DNA of 64,000 nucleotides from Pyrinomonadaceae bacterium (GTDB lineage: Bacteria; Acidobacteriota; Blastocatellia; Pyrinomonadales; Pyrinomonadaceae). This document shows positions 34,796 through 43,807 of the stretch, piece by piece. The position numbers and the translations under genes are program-made. The notes below the pieces were generated by a model that was given only the letters and a program-made list of their open reading frames with translations, did no database searches and was not told the origin of the DNA. How positions within the stretch are numbered: position 1 is the first letter of the stretch; every line of letters begins with the position of its first letter. The stretch is from positions 180,556-244,555 of the forward strand of contig JAHCHG010000007.1 in NCBI GenBank assembly GCA_026129865.1, in the 5' to 3' direction.

Positions 34796-34831
34796 GCCGG
34801 AATTCTTTTTAGGATTCCGGCTCTTTTTTTA
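34796..34831 (+). terminator. Strong plus-strand terminator without an obvious gene
   Basis: GCCGGAAT / ATTCCGGC (perfect 8 bp, 10-base loop) followed by TCTTTTTTTATT. The T-run points to plus-strand transcription, but no plus-strand gene lies in the 700 bases before it. The minus-strand GNAT gene ends here and does not need this orientation. Confidence 0.75.
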
Positions 34832-35281
34832 TTCGCTTTCGCTTTCGAACATCAGGTAGTGCGACCGGTGCATTCCGCATTTTTCATAAACCTTTTGAGC
34901 CTTGCTATTTTCTGTTTCAACATACAGTCGAAATCCGCAGACATCGCCGGACTCACGCGCAAGCGTCCTGACGTGATCGTACATTGCTGAATAAATATGG
35001 TTTCCGCGAAATTCCGGAACGACATAAACGCTTTGTATCCACCAAAACCAGGCGTTGCGCCAATCGCTCCATTCATACGTAACCATCAAACCGCCCGCGA
35101 TCTCTCCGTGGTCATTTTCCGCGACGATATAAAAACCCTTGCGGTCATCGGCAAAAACCGCCTCGACTCCGTTTTTTATTTTCTGCGGATCGAGTTTCTT
35201 TCCTTCGGTTTCAAAAGCCATCTTTTGATTAAAGTCGATCAAATTTTCAGCATCTTCTTTAACCGCTTTCCTAACGTTCAT
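34829..35281 (-). CDS. GNAT family N-acetyltransferase
   Basis: 150 residues. MNVRKAVKEDAENLIDFNQKMAFETEG is a common N-terminus of this group. VYVVPEFRGNHIYSAMYDHV is motif A with the acetyl-CoA loop (FRGNHI, a variant of R/QxxGxG/A), and ENSKAQKVYEKCGM is motif B. It acetylates an unknown small molecule or protein in the cytoplasm. Single gene, divergent from the DHH phosphoesterase gene. Confidence 0.85.
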   Translation of the reverse strand: MNVRKAVKEDAENLIDFNQKMAFETEGKKLDPQKIKNGVEAVFADDRKGFYIVAENDHGEIAGGLMVTYEWSDWRNAWFWWIQSVYVVPEFRGNHIYSAMYDHVRTLARESGDVCGFRLYVETENSKAQKVYEKCGMHRSHYLMFESESE

Positions 35282-35355
35282 AACCTGTTCCTTGACGATT
35301 ATCGATCAGGGCTCTACTCTAAAATGTTTTGCGCCGGGCGCAAACTGTTACAAAT

Positions 35356-36315
35356 ATGAAACTTCGAATACTTTATCATGGAAACTGCTTTGACGGCGTC
35401 TCATCCGCCGCCGTATTTACGAAATTCTATAAGGCGAAAATTCACCCCGACGCCGATGTTTATTACACTCCGACGATGCACCGTGCCGGCAACGCATTCG
35501 ACAGCGATCAGTTTGACGGAGATGAAAATGCGATCGTCGATTTCAAATACAGTTCGGACGAGCGTTTGACCTGGTGGTTCGACCATCATCAATCCGCCTT
35601 TTTGTCGGAAGCGGACGAGGCTCATTTTCTTGCCGATACGTCCGGAAAAAAGTTTCTCGATGTTACAAGTAAATCCTGCGCCGAATTTATTGCGCGGATA
35701 GCCAAGGAAAAGTTCGGATTTGAAGACCCTTCGCTTTCCGAATTGATCGAATGGGCACATATCATCGACGGAGCACTGTACGATTCGCCTGCGCAATGCG
35801 TCGAACTGCGGTCGTCGGCGTTGAAATTGATGCAGATCATCGAAGGCGAGCGCGACCCGAAATTCGTCGAAAAGATCATTCGCGATCTGACGGAAAAATC
35901 GCTCGATGAGATCCTGGAAAGCGATGAGATCCAGGCAAAGTTGAAACCGATACTTGAAAAACATTGGGCAATGGTCGATCTGATCAAAGAACGCGCAATT
36001 TACGACCGCGGCGTTGTTACTTTCGATCTGACAGACCGGTTGGTCGAAGGTTATAACAAGTTCATTCCGTATTACTTTTTCCCGGAAACGACGTACAACG
36101 TTTCGCTCACCCGCAGCGATTTTCGGACGAAGATCTCGGTCGGGTCGAATCCATGGGCACCGCGACCGCGGACACATAATATTGCCGAACTTTGCGAAAA
36201 ATACGGCGGCGGCGGGCACGCCGTTGTCGGGGCAGTTTCTCTTGCGCCGGGCGAATTGGAAAAAGGAAAGCAGTATATGAAAGAAATAGTAGAAGAACTA
36301 AAATTCGACGATTAA
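35356..36315 (+). CDS. DHH-family phosphoesterase
   Basis: 319 residues from MKLRILYHGN (35356). Motif I is HGNCFDGVSSAAVF, the name-giving motif is WFDHHQSAF, and the DHHA1-like C-terminus contains GGGGHAVVGAV. Such proteins cleave phosphodiester bonds in small oligonucleotides or cyclic dinucleotides using manganese. The order of motifs resembles NrnA-like stand-alone enzymes but is more divergent, and the exact substrate is open. Its end overlaps the convergent downstream gene by 4 bases. Confidence 0.8.
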   Translation: MKLRILYHGNCFDGVSSAAVFTKFYKAKIHPDADVYYTPTMHRAGNAFDSDQFDGDENAIVDFKYSSDERLTWWFDHHQSAFLSEADEAHFLADTSGKKFLDVTSKSCAEFIARIAKEKFGFEDPSLSELIEWAHIIDGALYDSPAQCVELRSSALKLMQIIEGERDPKFVEKIIRDLTEKSLDEILESDEIQAKLKPILEKHWAMVDLIKERAIYDRGVVTFDLTDRLVEGYNKFIPYYFFPETTYNVSLTRSDFRTKISVGSNPWAPRPRTHNIAELCEKYGGGGHAVVGAVSLAPGELEKGKQYMKEIVEELKFDD

Positions 36316-37196
36316 ATGTCGATCACGCGTTCGAGCTGCTGCGTTATGAAGAACCGGTCGTACTGTGCGTGGTTTTTGTTCATTAGTTCCAGCAGGCTAA
36401 GAACAACCGATTTCCGAACCTCATCAAATCGCGGATGAGCGTGAAATTTTTCCATCAGACGTTCAAGCGATTCCGCGATCGATGCGATGAACAGATTATT
36501 GTTGATCTGTTCGGTCATCGTTATTCGACCGTTTCCATATTCAAAGATCGTGGAATTTGGGTGCAGAAACGGATAATCCTCGAAAACCTCGCCGCGGACT
36601 TTGTCGAAAACCCAGATAAAATTTAGATTTGCGTCGGCGAGAGTCGTTTCGACCGTTTGGAGTATTTCGCCCAGCAGGGCGAGAAGTTCGTGCCAATCTT
36701 CTAAATGATCGATCTCCTTTTTTTCTTCGGCGATGTCGACAGCAAAGATCTCGCCGCCTTTTTCTTTTGACTTCTTTTTACCGAACGAAAACGGAAGGCT
36801 CGGCAAACCCAGCCGTTCCTTAAGCGAAACTTGCTCGCTTTTTTGCTCCTCGACGACCTCAACGGGTAAATCCTCGATCTCGGGAGCTGTTTCCGGAACC
36901 TCCTCGACCCGCGCTTTCAGTTCGGTTTCTTCGTAAATATTGATCAATCCGCCCGGTTCGTGCGCGCGGATCAAGACACGCGGAAGAACGTCTGCACCGA
37001 CGGCGATGCGCCCGGAAATATGGTCATTTTCACGCGCCTCGATCTTTTTTCCGGGGCTGAAAATGATCTCAGCTTCGTATGCTTTGGCTTCGAATTTTAC
37101 GGTGCCGACAAAATCCCAATGCTGCAGATATTTCAAGAGCGCCGACAGGTTTACGTAAAACGTGTTTAGATTTTTATGAGCTAAATCGATCTTCAT
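36312..37196 (-). CDS. Protein of unknown function, possibly DUF4388-like at the N-terminus
   Basis: 294 residues, no signal peptide. The N-terminal 90 residues (LSALLKYLQHWDFVGTVKFE, GKKIEAREND) look like a small beta-rich DUF4388-type domain that often senses or scaffolds, but the match is weak. A low-complexity acidic linker follows (VEEVPETAPEIEDLPVEVVEE). The C-terminal 130 residues are helical (EDWHELLALLGEILQTVETTL, SIAESLERLMEKF). I cannot name it. It is convergent with the DHH gene. Confidence 0.55.
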   Translation of the reverse strand: MKIDLAHKNLNTFYVNLSALLKYLQHWDFVGTVKFEAKAYEAEIIFSPGKKIEARENDHISGRIAVGADVLPRVLIRAHEPGGLINIYEETELKARVEEVPETAPEIEDLPVEVVEEQKSEQVSLKERLGLPSLPFSFGKKKSKEKGGEIFAVDIAEEKKEIDHLEDWHELLALLGEILQTVETTLADANLNFIWVFDKVRGEVFEDYPFLHPNSTIFEYGNGRITMTEQINNNLFIASIAESLERLMEKFHAHPRFDEVRKSVVLSLLELMNKNHAQYDRFFITQQLERVIDI

Positions 37197-37413
37197 TAAT
37201 GTGAAATGTTTCGAGAAGTTGTGACAAGTGTAAAAGAATGACCAGTTAAGAGCAATATCCGCCGCCGCTTAACTTCAAAATCGATCTGAAATAGTTATTT
37301 GTTGCTGCAACTATTGCAATTATCCAAATTATCGTTCAAAATTTGCACACTTAAAAAACGTACCTTCTTCCACGAGAAAAACATCCTGATTTTAATCTGA
37401 CTACAGAAAATCT

Positions 37414-39255
37414 ATGAGCAATCTTTTTCGAAAAAAAACGATCGAGCAAATTAAAGCAGATGCCGCGGGCGGTATGGCAGAACACGATTTCAGCGAACTT
37501 GCGCCGCATCTTGATGACAACACGCAGCTTCGGCGTTCGCTTGGAACCTTTGACGTTACAATGCTCGGAATTGCGGCGATCGTCGGCGCCGGAATTTTCG
37601 CGATGGTCGGGCAGGCTTCGTTCAACGGCGGTCCGGCAGTTGTCGTACTGTTCATTTTCGCTGCCATCGCGTGCGGTTTCGCGGCACTTTGCTACGCCGA
37701 ATTTGCAGCGCGAATTCCGATCGCCGGTTCTGCTTACACTTACGCATATGCAAGTTTTGGCGAACTCGCTGCCTGGATAATCGGCTGGGATCTATTAGTT
37801 GAATATGCGATCGGCAACATCGCAGTCGCGATCAGTTGGAGCGATTATTTCACGAGACTGCTCTCGGCGCAGGGAATTCATATTCCGGCTTATTTTACGA
37901 TGGACTTCTTGTCTGCGTCGCGCGGATATACGGATAACAAAGGTCTTGTTGAAGGAGTTTTAGCGCAAGGGCATACGACGAGTTCGCTGCTTTCTATGAC
38001 GAGCGACCAGCTTGCAGCGGTTTCCGATAAACTGTCGCCGTCGATCATTGAAGCTTATGCAGCCTGGTCTTCGGCGCCCCGCATCGGCAGCATTCCATTG
38101 ATTGTCGACCTTCCTGCACTCGGAATCGTGGTCTTGATAACCGCACTTGTCTACGTCGGAATTCGCGAATCGAAAACGGCATCGAACATCATGGTTTTCC
38201 TGAAACTTGCCGTGATATTGATGGTAATCGTGATCGGCGCGTTCTATATAAATACCGATAACTGGACGCCGTTTGCGCCCAACGGCTTTAGCGGAATTAT
38301 GGCAGGTGTTGCCGCGGTCTTCTTTGCATACATCGGGTTTGACGCTCTCGCGACGACCGCGGAAGAATGTAAAGATCCGTATAAAACGCTGCCGCGCGGA
38401 ATGATCTATTCGCTTTTGATATGCACGGTTTTGTATGTAGTTCTCGCGCTTGTTTTGACCGGAATGGTCAATTACACACTGTTGAACGTCGGCGATCCGC
38501 TGGCGTTCGTATTCGGTCCGGAAGGCGTCAACATTCCATGGATCTCGGGAATTGTGGCGGTAAGCGCGATCATTGCGATCGCGACGGTACTCCTGGTTTT
38601 CCAGCTTGGACAACCGAGACTTTGGATGGCGATGAGCCGCGACGGTCTTTTGCCGCGAATCTTCTCATCGATCCATCCGAAATTTCGAACGCCGTGGTTT
38701 TCGACTATCCTGACCGGTATTCTCGTTGCCGTTCCGGCGCTTTTCATGAATCTATCCGAAGTTACCGATCTAGCGGTCATCGGTACGCTCTTCGCATTTA
38801 CACTCGTTTGCGCCGGAGTTCTCGTCAAAGACGACGAGTTTGGGCGCGAAAACCGGTTCGTCCCATACATCAATTCGCTTTATATAATGCCGGTTCTCGC
38901 ATTGATCGTCGGGGGTTTAACGTATTATTACACCGGCGATCAGGTATTACGGTTTTTGACCGATTTCACGCCGCCTGAAGGCGAGTCGGCGCTTTGGGGA
39001 TTTTTGCATAAGCTGCCGTATATCCTGTTTGCGATCTTTGCGGTTTCTATCGTTATCGTATCGGCGGCTAAGAAATGGACGGTGATTCCTGTTTTGGGAA
39101 TTTTGTTCTGTACGTATTTGATGAGCGAATTGGGAATTACAAATTGGATTCGCTTCGGACTCTGGCTGCTGGTCGGATTGATAATTTATTTCTTTTACGG
39201 CTATAAACACAGTAATCTCAACAAGATAAAGCCGGATGAAAGTCCCGCCACATAA
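37414..39255 (+). CDS. APC family amino-acid permease (cationic amino-acid transporter branch)
   Basis: 613 residues, around 12-14 membrane helices. TMLGIAAIVGAGIFAMVGQA is the helix-1 glycine motif of APC transporters. GSAYTYAYASFGELAAWIIGWDL and FFAYIGFDALATTAEE are CAT-family marks. An extra loop of about 80 residues (roughly 150-240) lies between early helices. Transport of amino acids by proton coupling or exchange is likely, substrate unknown. A terminator follows. There is no neighbouring gene in the operon. Confidence 0.9.
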   Translation: MSNLFRKKTIEQIKADAAGGMAEHDFSELAPHLDDNTQLRRSLGTFDVTMLGIAAIVGAGIFAMVGQASFNGGPAVVVLFIFAAIACGFAALCYAEFAARIPIAGSAYTYAYASFGELAAWIIGWDLLVEYAIGNIAVAISWSDYFTRLLSAQGIHIPAYFTMDFLSASRGYTDNKGLVEGVLAQGHTTSSLLSMTSDQLAAVSDKLSPSIIEAYAAWSSAPRIGSIPLIVDLPALGIVVLITALVYVGIRESKTASNIMVFLKLAVILMVIVIGAFYINTDNWTPFAPNGFSGIMAGVAAVFFAYIGFDALATTAEECKDPYKTLPRGMIYSLLICTVLYVVLALVLTGMVNYTLLNVGDPLAFVFGPEGVNIPWISGIVAVSAIIAIATVLLVFQLGQPRLWMAMSRDGLLPRIFSSIHPKFRTPWFSTILTGILVAVPALFMNLSEVTDLAVIGTLFAFTLVCAGVLVKDDEFGRENRFVPYINSLYIMPVLALIVGGLTYYYTGDQVLRFLTDFTPPEGESALWGFLHKLPYILFAIFAVSIVIVSAAKKWTVIPVLGILFCTYLMSELGITNWIRFGLWLLVGLIIYFFYGYKHSNLNKIKPDESPAT

Positions 39256-39266
39256 TCTTCCTTTTA

Positions 39267-39299
39267 GATCGGCGCGTTAAAAGTTTTGACGCGCCGATC
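39267..39299 (+). terminator. Terminator of the amino-acid permease gene
   Basis: GATCGGCGCGT / ACGCGCCGATC, an 11-bp perfect stem, just after the stop codon. The T-run after it is weak (GTCTTTA). Confidence 0.7.
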
Positions 39300-39396
39300 G
39301 TCTTTACAATTCTTTACTTTCCGCCTCAAACTAAACATTCACTCCCGCCGTCTAAACAGCCTGACATGTTCTATTAAATTATCAGGAGTATTTTCA

Positions 39397-39942
39397 ATGA
39401 AATTAAAGATCATTTTTACGGCGGCATTTTGTCTGATCGCCGGTGCACTGGCGGTTTCCGCACAGCAAAAAACCGATTATTCGGGCAGCTGGACGCTGGA
39501 TGTTAGCAAGAGCAAATTGTCCGAAAGGTCTCCGGTCGAATCGATGACCATGGACGTAACTCAAACGGACAATGATATTTCCGTCGATACGAAAACCGTT
39601 CGAAAGCCGCGCCCCGAAGGCGAAGGTCGCGGCGGCGGAATGGGACGACCGGGCGGCGGAATGGGCGGCGGTATGATGGGCGGGGGCGATGCAAAGCACA
39701 CATATACTCTCGATGGAAAGGAATCCGACGGCGGCGATATTTCTCTGAAAGCGAAAACCGAAAAAGACGGCAAGCTGAAGCTGACGCAGTCCCGGAATAT
39801 CGAAACTCCGATGGGGTCGATCAACGTCAAAACCGTCGAAACCTGGCAGCTCACGGATGAAGGAAAAACGCTTAAAGTCGTTCGCGAAACGGAAACACCA
39901 CGCGGTTCGCAGACTTCCGAAATGATCTTTACTAAAAACTAG
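39397..39942 (+). CDS. Secreted glycine-rich protein of unknown function
   Basis: 181 residues from the ATG at 39397, with AGGAG 8 bases upstream. Signal peptide ends LAVSAQQ. A glycine/methionine-rich segment (GRGGGMGRPGGGMGGG) sits in the middle, between two beta-rich parts (SGSWTLDVSKSKL and SINVKTVETWQLTDEG). The layout resembles small secreted proteins annotated as lipocalin-like in Acidobacteriota, but I cannot confirm this. Confidence 0.65.
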   Translation: MKLKIIFTAAFCLIAGALAVSAQQKTDYSGSWTLDVSKSKLSERSPVESMTMDVTQTDNDISVDTKTVRKPRPEGEGRGGGMGRPGGGMGGGMMGGGDAKHTYTLDGKESDGGDISLKAKTEKDGKLKLTQSRNIETPMGSINVKTVETWQLTDEGKTLKVVRETETPRGSQTSEMIFTKN

Positions 39943-39981
39943 TTTTTCAAATCGGTTCTGAAGTCATAAAATGACGATCAG

Positions 39982-41523
39982 ATGCAGCAGCAAACCAATA
40001 GACAAATAACCGCCGCGGTACCGAAAGATGCAGCGGCGGTTATTCTTTTAAGTAAAGACGGGACAAAGGTTTTATGGGCACAGCGAAATCCGGAACTTAA
40101 ATTTCTCGGGGGATTTCACGGTTTCCCGGGCGGCAAGCTCGATCGGGACGATGAATTTTGCGATGTTCGAAAGGCTGCGGACAAGGATCAAGCGGCATTG
40201 ATAGCATGCGCGGTTCGGGAAGTTTTTGAAGAAGTCGGCGTTCTGCTCGTCCGAAACGGCGAAAAACTTACGAAGGGACAGCGCGCCTCGCTGCATGACG
40301 ACCTCGTTGCCGGTCGGTTCAAATTTTCCGAGATCCTGGAAACATGGGGTTTATGGATCGACGCCGCAGATTTTTCGTACACAGGAATTTGGACGACTCC
40401 GGAATTTTCGCCGATGCGTTACAAAACGCGATTTTTCATCGCAGTTTGTCCGGAAAAACAAATTCCTTATCCTGCGATAACCGAACTCCAAAAGATCGAG
40501 TTCATCGAACCAAATGCCGCGTTAAAACTTTGGAACGATTCAAATGTTCTGATCGCGCCGCCGGTTTTGATCTCGCTTCGTGCACTCGAAACTGCGATCC
40601 AAAAACATCCCGCAGACGATCGGAAAATGATCGAAAACTCAGCGCGGTCATTACTGAAAACTTCATCCCGAGCCGACGGAAACATCGATTTTATCGAACT
40701 GAATTCTCGCCTGATCTGTTTACCGTTAAGAACGAAAACGCTCCCGCCGGCAACGCATACAAATTGCTTTATCGCCGGAGGTCAAAGATTTGTCGTAATT
40801 GACGCTGCGGCAAAAGAGCCGTCTGAACACCAAAAGCTATTTTCCGTTGTGGATAAGATGATCGAAACCGGTGCCGAATGTGCAGCGATCATTGTTTCGC
40901 ATCTTCACAAAGATCATTTCGGCGCCGAAACGGCTTTAAAAAGTCACCTGCAAACGAAATATTCGCTCGATGTTCCGATCGCAGCTCATCAATTGACCGC
41001 AGAAAGTTTAGACGGAATTGTCTCATTCGACCGCCTAATTGAAGACCAAGAAGTGTTCGAACTTTCCGACCGTTACGGAAAGCAATTTGAACTCCGGGCG
41101 CCCCATACGCCGGGTCATGCTCGCGGACATCTTTGCTTTTATGATGAAGAACTCGGATTTTTACTTTCGTCTGACAATGTTGTCGGGTTCGGAACGGTTG
41201 TTATCGCTCCGCCGGAAGGAAATATGATCGATTATCTGAGGTCACTTGTTCGGATGAAAGAGCTTCCGAACCTGAATTTTCTTTGCGGTTCGCACGGTGC
41301 CGCAAATGCCGACGCTCGTTTAAAGATCGAAGAATACATCGACCACCGCCTTATGCGCGAAAAGCAGATCGCGGAAGCTTTGAAAAACGGCATTTCCGAC
41401 GCAGAAACGATCGCCCATACGGTCTACCCGCACCTTGATCCGCCGCTGATGCGGCTTGGCGTCAATTCTGTTCGCGCTCATATCGAAAAACTGCAGACTG
41501 TCGGCGAAGGGTTAAATTTTTAG
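39982..41523 (+). CDS. Nudix hydrolase fused to a metallo-beta-lactamase-fold domain
   Basis: 513 residues. Residues 1-220 form a Nudix domain: AAAVILLSKDGTKVLW, then GGFHGFPGGKL and REVFEEVGVLL, the Nudix box with an insertion between its halves. Residues 230-430 form an MBL domain with VSHLHKDHFGAE (HxHxDH), PGHARGHL and LLSSDNV. The last 80 residues look like a winged helix (EKQIAEALKNGISD). This matches LACTB2-like MBL enzymes with an added Nudix. The fused pair suggests hydrolysis of a nucleotide-linked metabolite. Confidence 0.8.
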   Translation: MQQQTNRQITAAVPKDAAAVILLSKDGTKVLWAQRNPELKFLGGFHGFPGGKLDRDDEFCDVRKAADKDQAALIACAVREVFEEVGVLLVRNGEKLTKGQRASLHDDLVAGRFKFSEILETWGLWIDAADFSYTGIWTTPEFSPMRYKTRFFIAVCPEKQIPYPAITELQKIEFIEPNAALKLWNDSNVLIAPPVLISLRALETAIQKHPADDRKMIENSARSLLKTSSRADGNIDFIELNSRLICLPLRTKTLPPATHTNCFIAGGQRFVVIDAAAKEPSEHQKLFSVVDKMIETGAECAAIIVSHLHKDHFGAETALKSHLQTKYSLDVPIAAHQLTAESLDGIVSFDRLIEDQEVFELSDRYGKQFELRAPHTPGHARGHLCFYDEELGFLLSSDNVVGFGTVVIAPPEGNMIDYLRSLVRMKELPNLNFLCGSHGAANADARLKIEEYIDHRLMREKQIAEALKNGISDAETIAHTVYPHLDPPLMRLGVNSVRAHIEKLQTVGEGLNF

Positions 41524-41555
41524 TAAAAATATCTTTCGTGAGATCGTTGAAAGAT

Positions 41556-42251
41556 CTATCGTCCGCTCAGAACGATCCGAAATGGGAAGCATTTTTCGGC
41601 TTTAGCGTTTCGAAGGTTCGCTTTTTCAGCCAGATCTGCAAGTTCGACGGTTTTGAAACCTCTCAGAATCGACAGCGAGCCGTCTTCTCTTACAAGCCGG
41701 CTGATTCGAAAGACCGCGCAGAAGATCTTATAAAAACCGAGCGCGACCGGACTTCGTTCAAGATCGATCACAAAAATTCTGCGGCGCGAAACGCGCGACA
41801 TTTCTTTCAAACATTCAATGATCTGCTCGTTTGTAAGGTGATGAGTGAAAAGCGATGAAATGACAAAATCGAACGATTCGTCGGCGAACGGCAGCCGAAG
41901 CGCGTTGCCGCGGACGGAATTTATTTCTGCAAACTTTACGGATTCTTCCAAAATAGCGCGCGCGGAGCGTTCGTTTAATTCGAGCCCGGTCAGCGCTGCT
42001 GATCGCTTTTCCGTTCTCGCGAGTTTTGCGATTACACGCAGAAGTTCTCCCGAACCCGCGCCGACATCGAGCACCGAAAATTCTTGAAGATCAGAGCGTT
42101 TTATCGCGCTCAAAAGCGTTTTTTTCAGCGCTCTGCTGTCGCCCGCGTAACGATTGACTAAACGAATATCCGAAAGAAACCGGTCATATTCTTCGGCGGT
42201 ATAATCGCCGGTGTCGATCCGTTCCAGCTTTTCGCTGCGGGTTTTGAACAT
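41556..42251 (-). CDS. Class I SAM-dependent methyltransferase
   Basis: 231 residues. Motif I is VLDVGAGSGELLRVI, acidic residue at the end of beta-2 is in GLELNERSA, then FDFVISSLFTHHL. It matches the UbiE/Coq5-like methyltransferase 11 group. The target is unknown. It is convergent with the Nudix-MBL gene. Confidence 0.88.
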   Translation of the reverse strand: MFKTRSEKLERIDTGDYTAEEYDRFLSDIRLVNRYAGDSRALKKTLLSAIKRSDLQEFSVLDVGAGSGELLRVIAKLARTEKRSAALTGLELNERSARAILEESVKFAEINSVRGNALRLPFADESFDFVISSLFTHHLTNEQIIECLKEMSRVSRRRIFVIDLERSPVALGFYKIFCAVFRISRLVREDGSLSILRGFKTVELADLAEKANLRNAKAEKCFPFRIVLSGR

Positions 42252-42429
42252 TATCCGAGATTATCAAAATGTGAAGTCATCAAGGAATTTACAGACCATC
42301 TATTTTTAATTACAATCTAAAAATTCGCCCCCTAAAGCGGAATAAAATCAATAGTTTCGGTAATTGTAAAATAAAATCGAACCTGCACGGCGCAATCGGG
42401 CATCTTCTTTTATAGTCAGGGAACAAGTT

Positions 42430-42894
42430 ATGAATAAATTTTTATACGTTAGTTTATTTTTTGCATTGGCATTTATTTTCGCTTCGGAAACAAAGGCTCA
42501 AACGGTTAGCGGTTCTATCGGCAAGGGAACGGTTTCAAATGGAACTACCGTGAAAGGTTACGTTGTTTTGAACATTCCGTCCGGACTGCATGTAAATTCG
42601 AACCGACCGAACAGCAAATATGCGATTCCGACGGTTGTAAACGTCAGCGCCAGCGGCGTTACGGTCGGAAAAGTCAGTTATCCCGCGGGAAAGAACAAAA
42701 AGTTCAGCTTCTCAGATGACACGATCAATATTTACGAAGGACGTGTTTCGTTTCCGTTCAATGTAACTATTCCGAAAGGATTTAAAGGTTCGACCGTTCG
42801 CGTTCGAGCGACGGTTAGATATCAGGCATGTACCGACGAAGTTTGCTATCAGCCTAAGACGAAGGAAGTAACGCTGACGGCGCGAGTTCGTTGA
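42430..42894 (+). CDS. Secreted DsbD N-terminal-domain protein
   Basis: 154 residues with a signal peptide (FALAFIFASETKAQ). The rest matches the alpha domain of DsbD: YVVLNIPSGLHVNSNRPN, then VRATVRYQACTDEVCYQPKTKEV, where the CTDEVCY cysteines are the pair that accepts electrons. Full-length DsbD also has a membrane and a thioredoxin part, absent here. It could receive electrons from a separate CcdA-like protein and reduce outer partners. AGGGAAC precedes the start, and a terminator follows. Confidence 0.85.
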   Translation: MNKFLYVSLFFALAFIFASETKAQTVSGSIGKGTVSNGTTVKGYVVLNIPSGLHVNSNRPNSKYAIPTVVNVSASGVTVGKVSYPAGKNKKFSFSDDTINIYEGRVSFPFNVTIPKGFKGSTVRVRATVRYQACTDEVCYQPKTKEVTLTARVR

Positions 42895-42918
42895 ACTGTT
42901 TTGAAAAATTCTTAAAGG

Positions 42919-42949
42919 TGGCGTTTCAATGTTTGAGACGCCATTTTTT
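42919..42949 (+). terminator. Terminator of the DsbD-domain gene
   Basis: TGGCGTTTCAA / TTGAGACGCCA, a stem of 11 pairs including one G-U, followed by TTTTTTA. Confidence 0.8.
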
Positions 42950-42952
42950 AAT

Positions 42953-43807
42953 TTATGCGCGCCCGATAACTGAAAGCAGCCTTCCGGTTTTTCCGTACTT
43001 TGATTTTTCCTTCCGGTAAGAAAAGAAAAGATCGGTTCGTTCCATTGTGCACAGCGGCGCCGTTGAAATGTTTTCCGATGGGACGCCGCAGGCGATCAAT
43101 TGATCGTGATTTGCCAGGTGTAGATCGATCAAAGCATGTCCGGGACGCGTTGTTTTCAGCAAATTTCCACTTGTGGAAAACTTTTCTTCGAAGGCATCTA
43201 TCACGTCCTTTCCTATCTCATAATTCCGGAACGTTGCTGCCGGTCCGATGGCGGCGATCATATTTTCAGGCTCCGCGCCGTAGTTTTCTATAAGCTTTTT
43301 TACTGCCCGATCGACAATTGACTCGACAGTTCCCCGCCAGCCCGCGTGGACCGCGGCGAAACTCTTTGATAACGGATCGCCGATCAAGATCGGAACGCAA
43401 TCCGCCGTTTTCACACCTATTAAAATTCCGTGAATATCGGAAACGATCGCGTCATATTTTTCCTCGGTTCGCGCCGCAGATTCGCGGTCTGATACCGTCT
43501 TTACGCCATTTCCATGTACCTGCCATACGGTGGAAAGCTCAAAATTCCGTTCGAAGACGCTGAGGAACCTGCGGCGGTTTTCGGCGATGTTTTCCGCCGT
43601 ATCTTCATCGAATCCGGCTAAATTCAGCGAATTTTCCGGAAAATCGCTGACGCCGCCCAGGCGTGTCGAAAAGCCGTTCGCAAAGCCGGCAGCTTCCAGG
43701 CTTTGGCTGACCAAAACCCGAACGCCTTGATTTTCGCGCCAGAAAAAACCGTTTTCTGATAAACTTTGTTCTTCTGAATTTATGATCGTTTCAATCGGAG
43801 TGGACAT
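42953..43807 (-). CDS. pgeF: Peptidoglycan editing factor PgeF (multicopper-laccase-like fold)
   Basis: 284 residues. The YfiH/PgeF signature AAVHAGWRGTV, CVPILIG and the end CTMERTDLFFSYRKEK identify it. PgeF removes L-serine wrongly placed in the peptide of peptidoglycan precursors. The start ATG at 43807 lies inside the divergent acpS gene, giving a 26-base head-to-head overlap. The first 20 residues are not conserved in the family, so the true start may be further in, but no better start codon is visible. Confidence 0.88.
   Translation of the reverse strand: MSTPIETIINSEEQSLSENGFFWRENQGVRVLVSQSLEAAGFANGFSTRLGGVSDFPENSLNLAGFDEDTAENIAENRRRFLSVFERNFELSTVWQVHGNGVKTVSDRESAARTEEKYDAIVSDIHGILIGVKTADCVPILIGDPLSKSFAAVHAGWRGTVESIVDRAVKKLIENYGAEPENMIAAIGPAATFRNYEIGKDVIDAFEEKFSTSGNLLKTTRPGHALIDLHLANHDQLIACGVPSENISTAPLCTMERTDLFFSYRKEKSKYGKTGRLLSVIGRA

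Larger units (their letters stand above)
34129..34828. other. AT-rich gene-poor region with several hairpins
   Basis: No convincing protein gene. A 65-codon plus-strand frame (34300-34497) starts with TTG and has no ribosome-binding site. The stretch does contain repeated inverted repeats (34529-34590, 34655-34680, 34680-34704) and a strong plus-strand terminator at its end, so it may encode a structured RNA or hold the remains of a lost gene. Confidence 0.5.

Noticed and set aside
34796..34831. Terminator of the minus-strand GNAT gene
   Set aside because: The T-run is on the plus strand. On the minus strand the hairpin is not followed by T.
39601..39690. GGC/GGA-rich stretch that looks like a repeat array
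   Set aside because: It is the coding sequence of the glycine-rich segment of the secreted protein, not an intergenic repeat.
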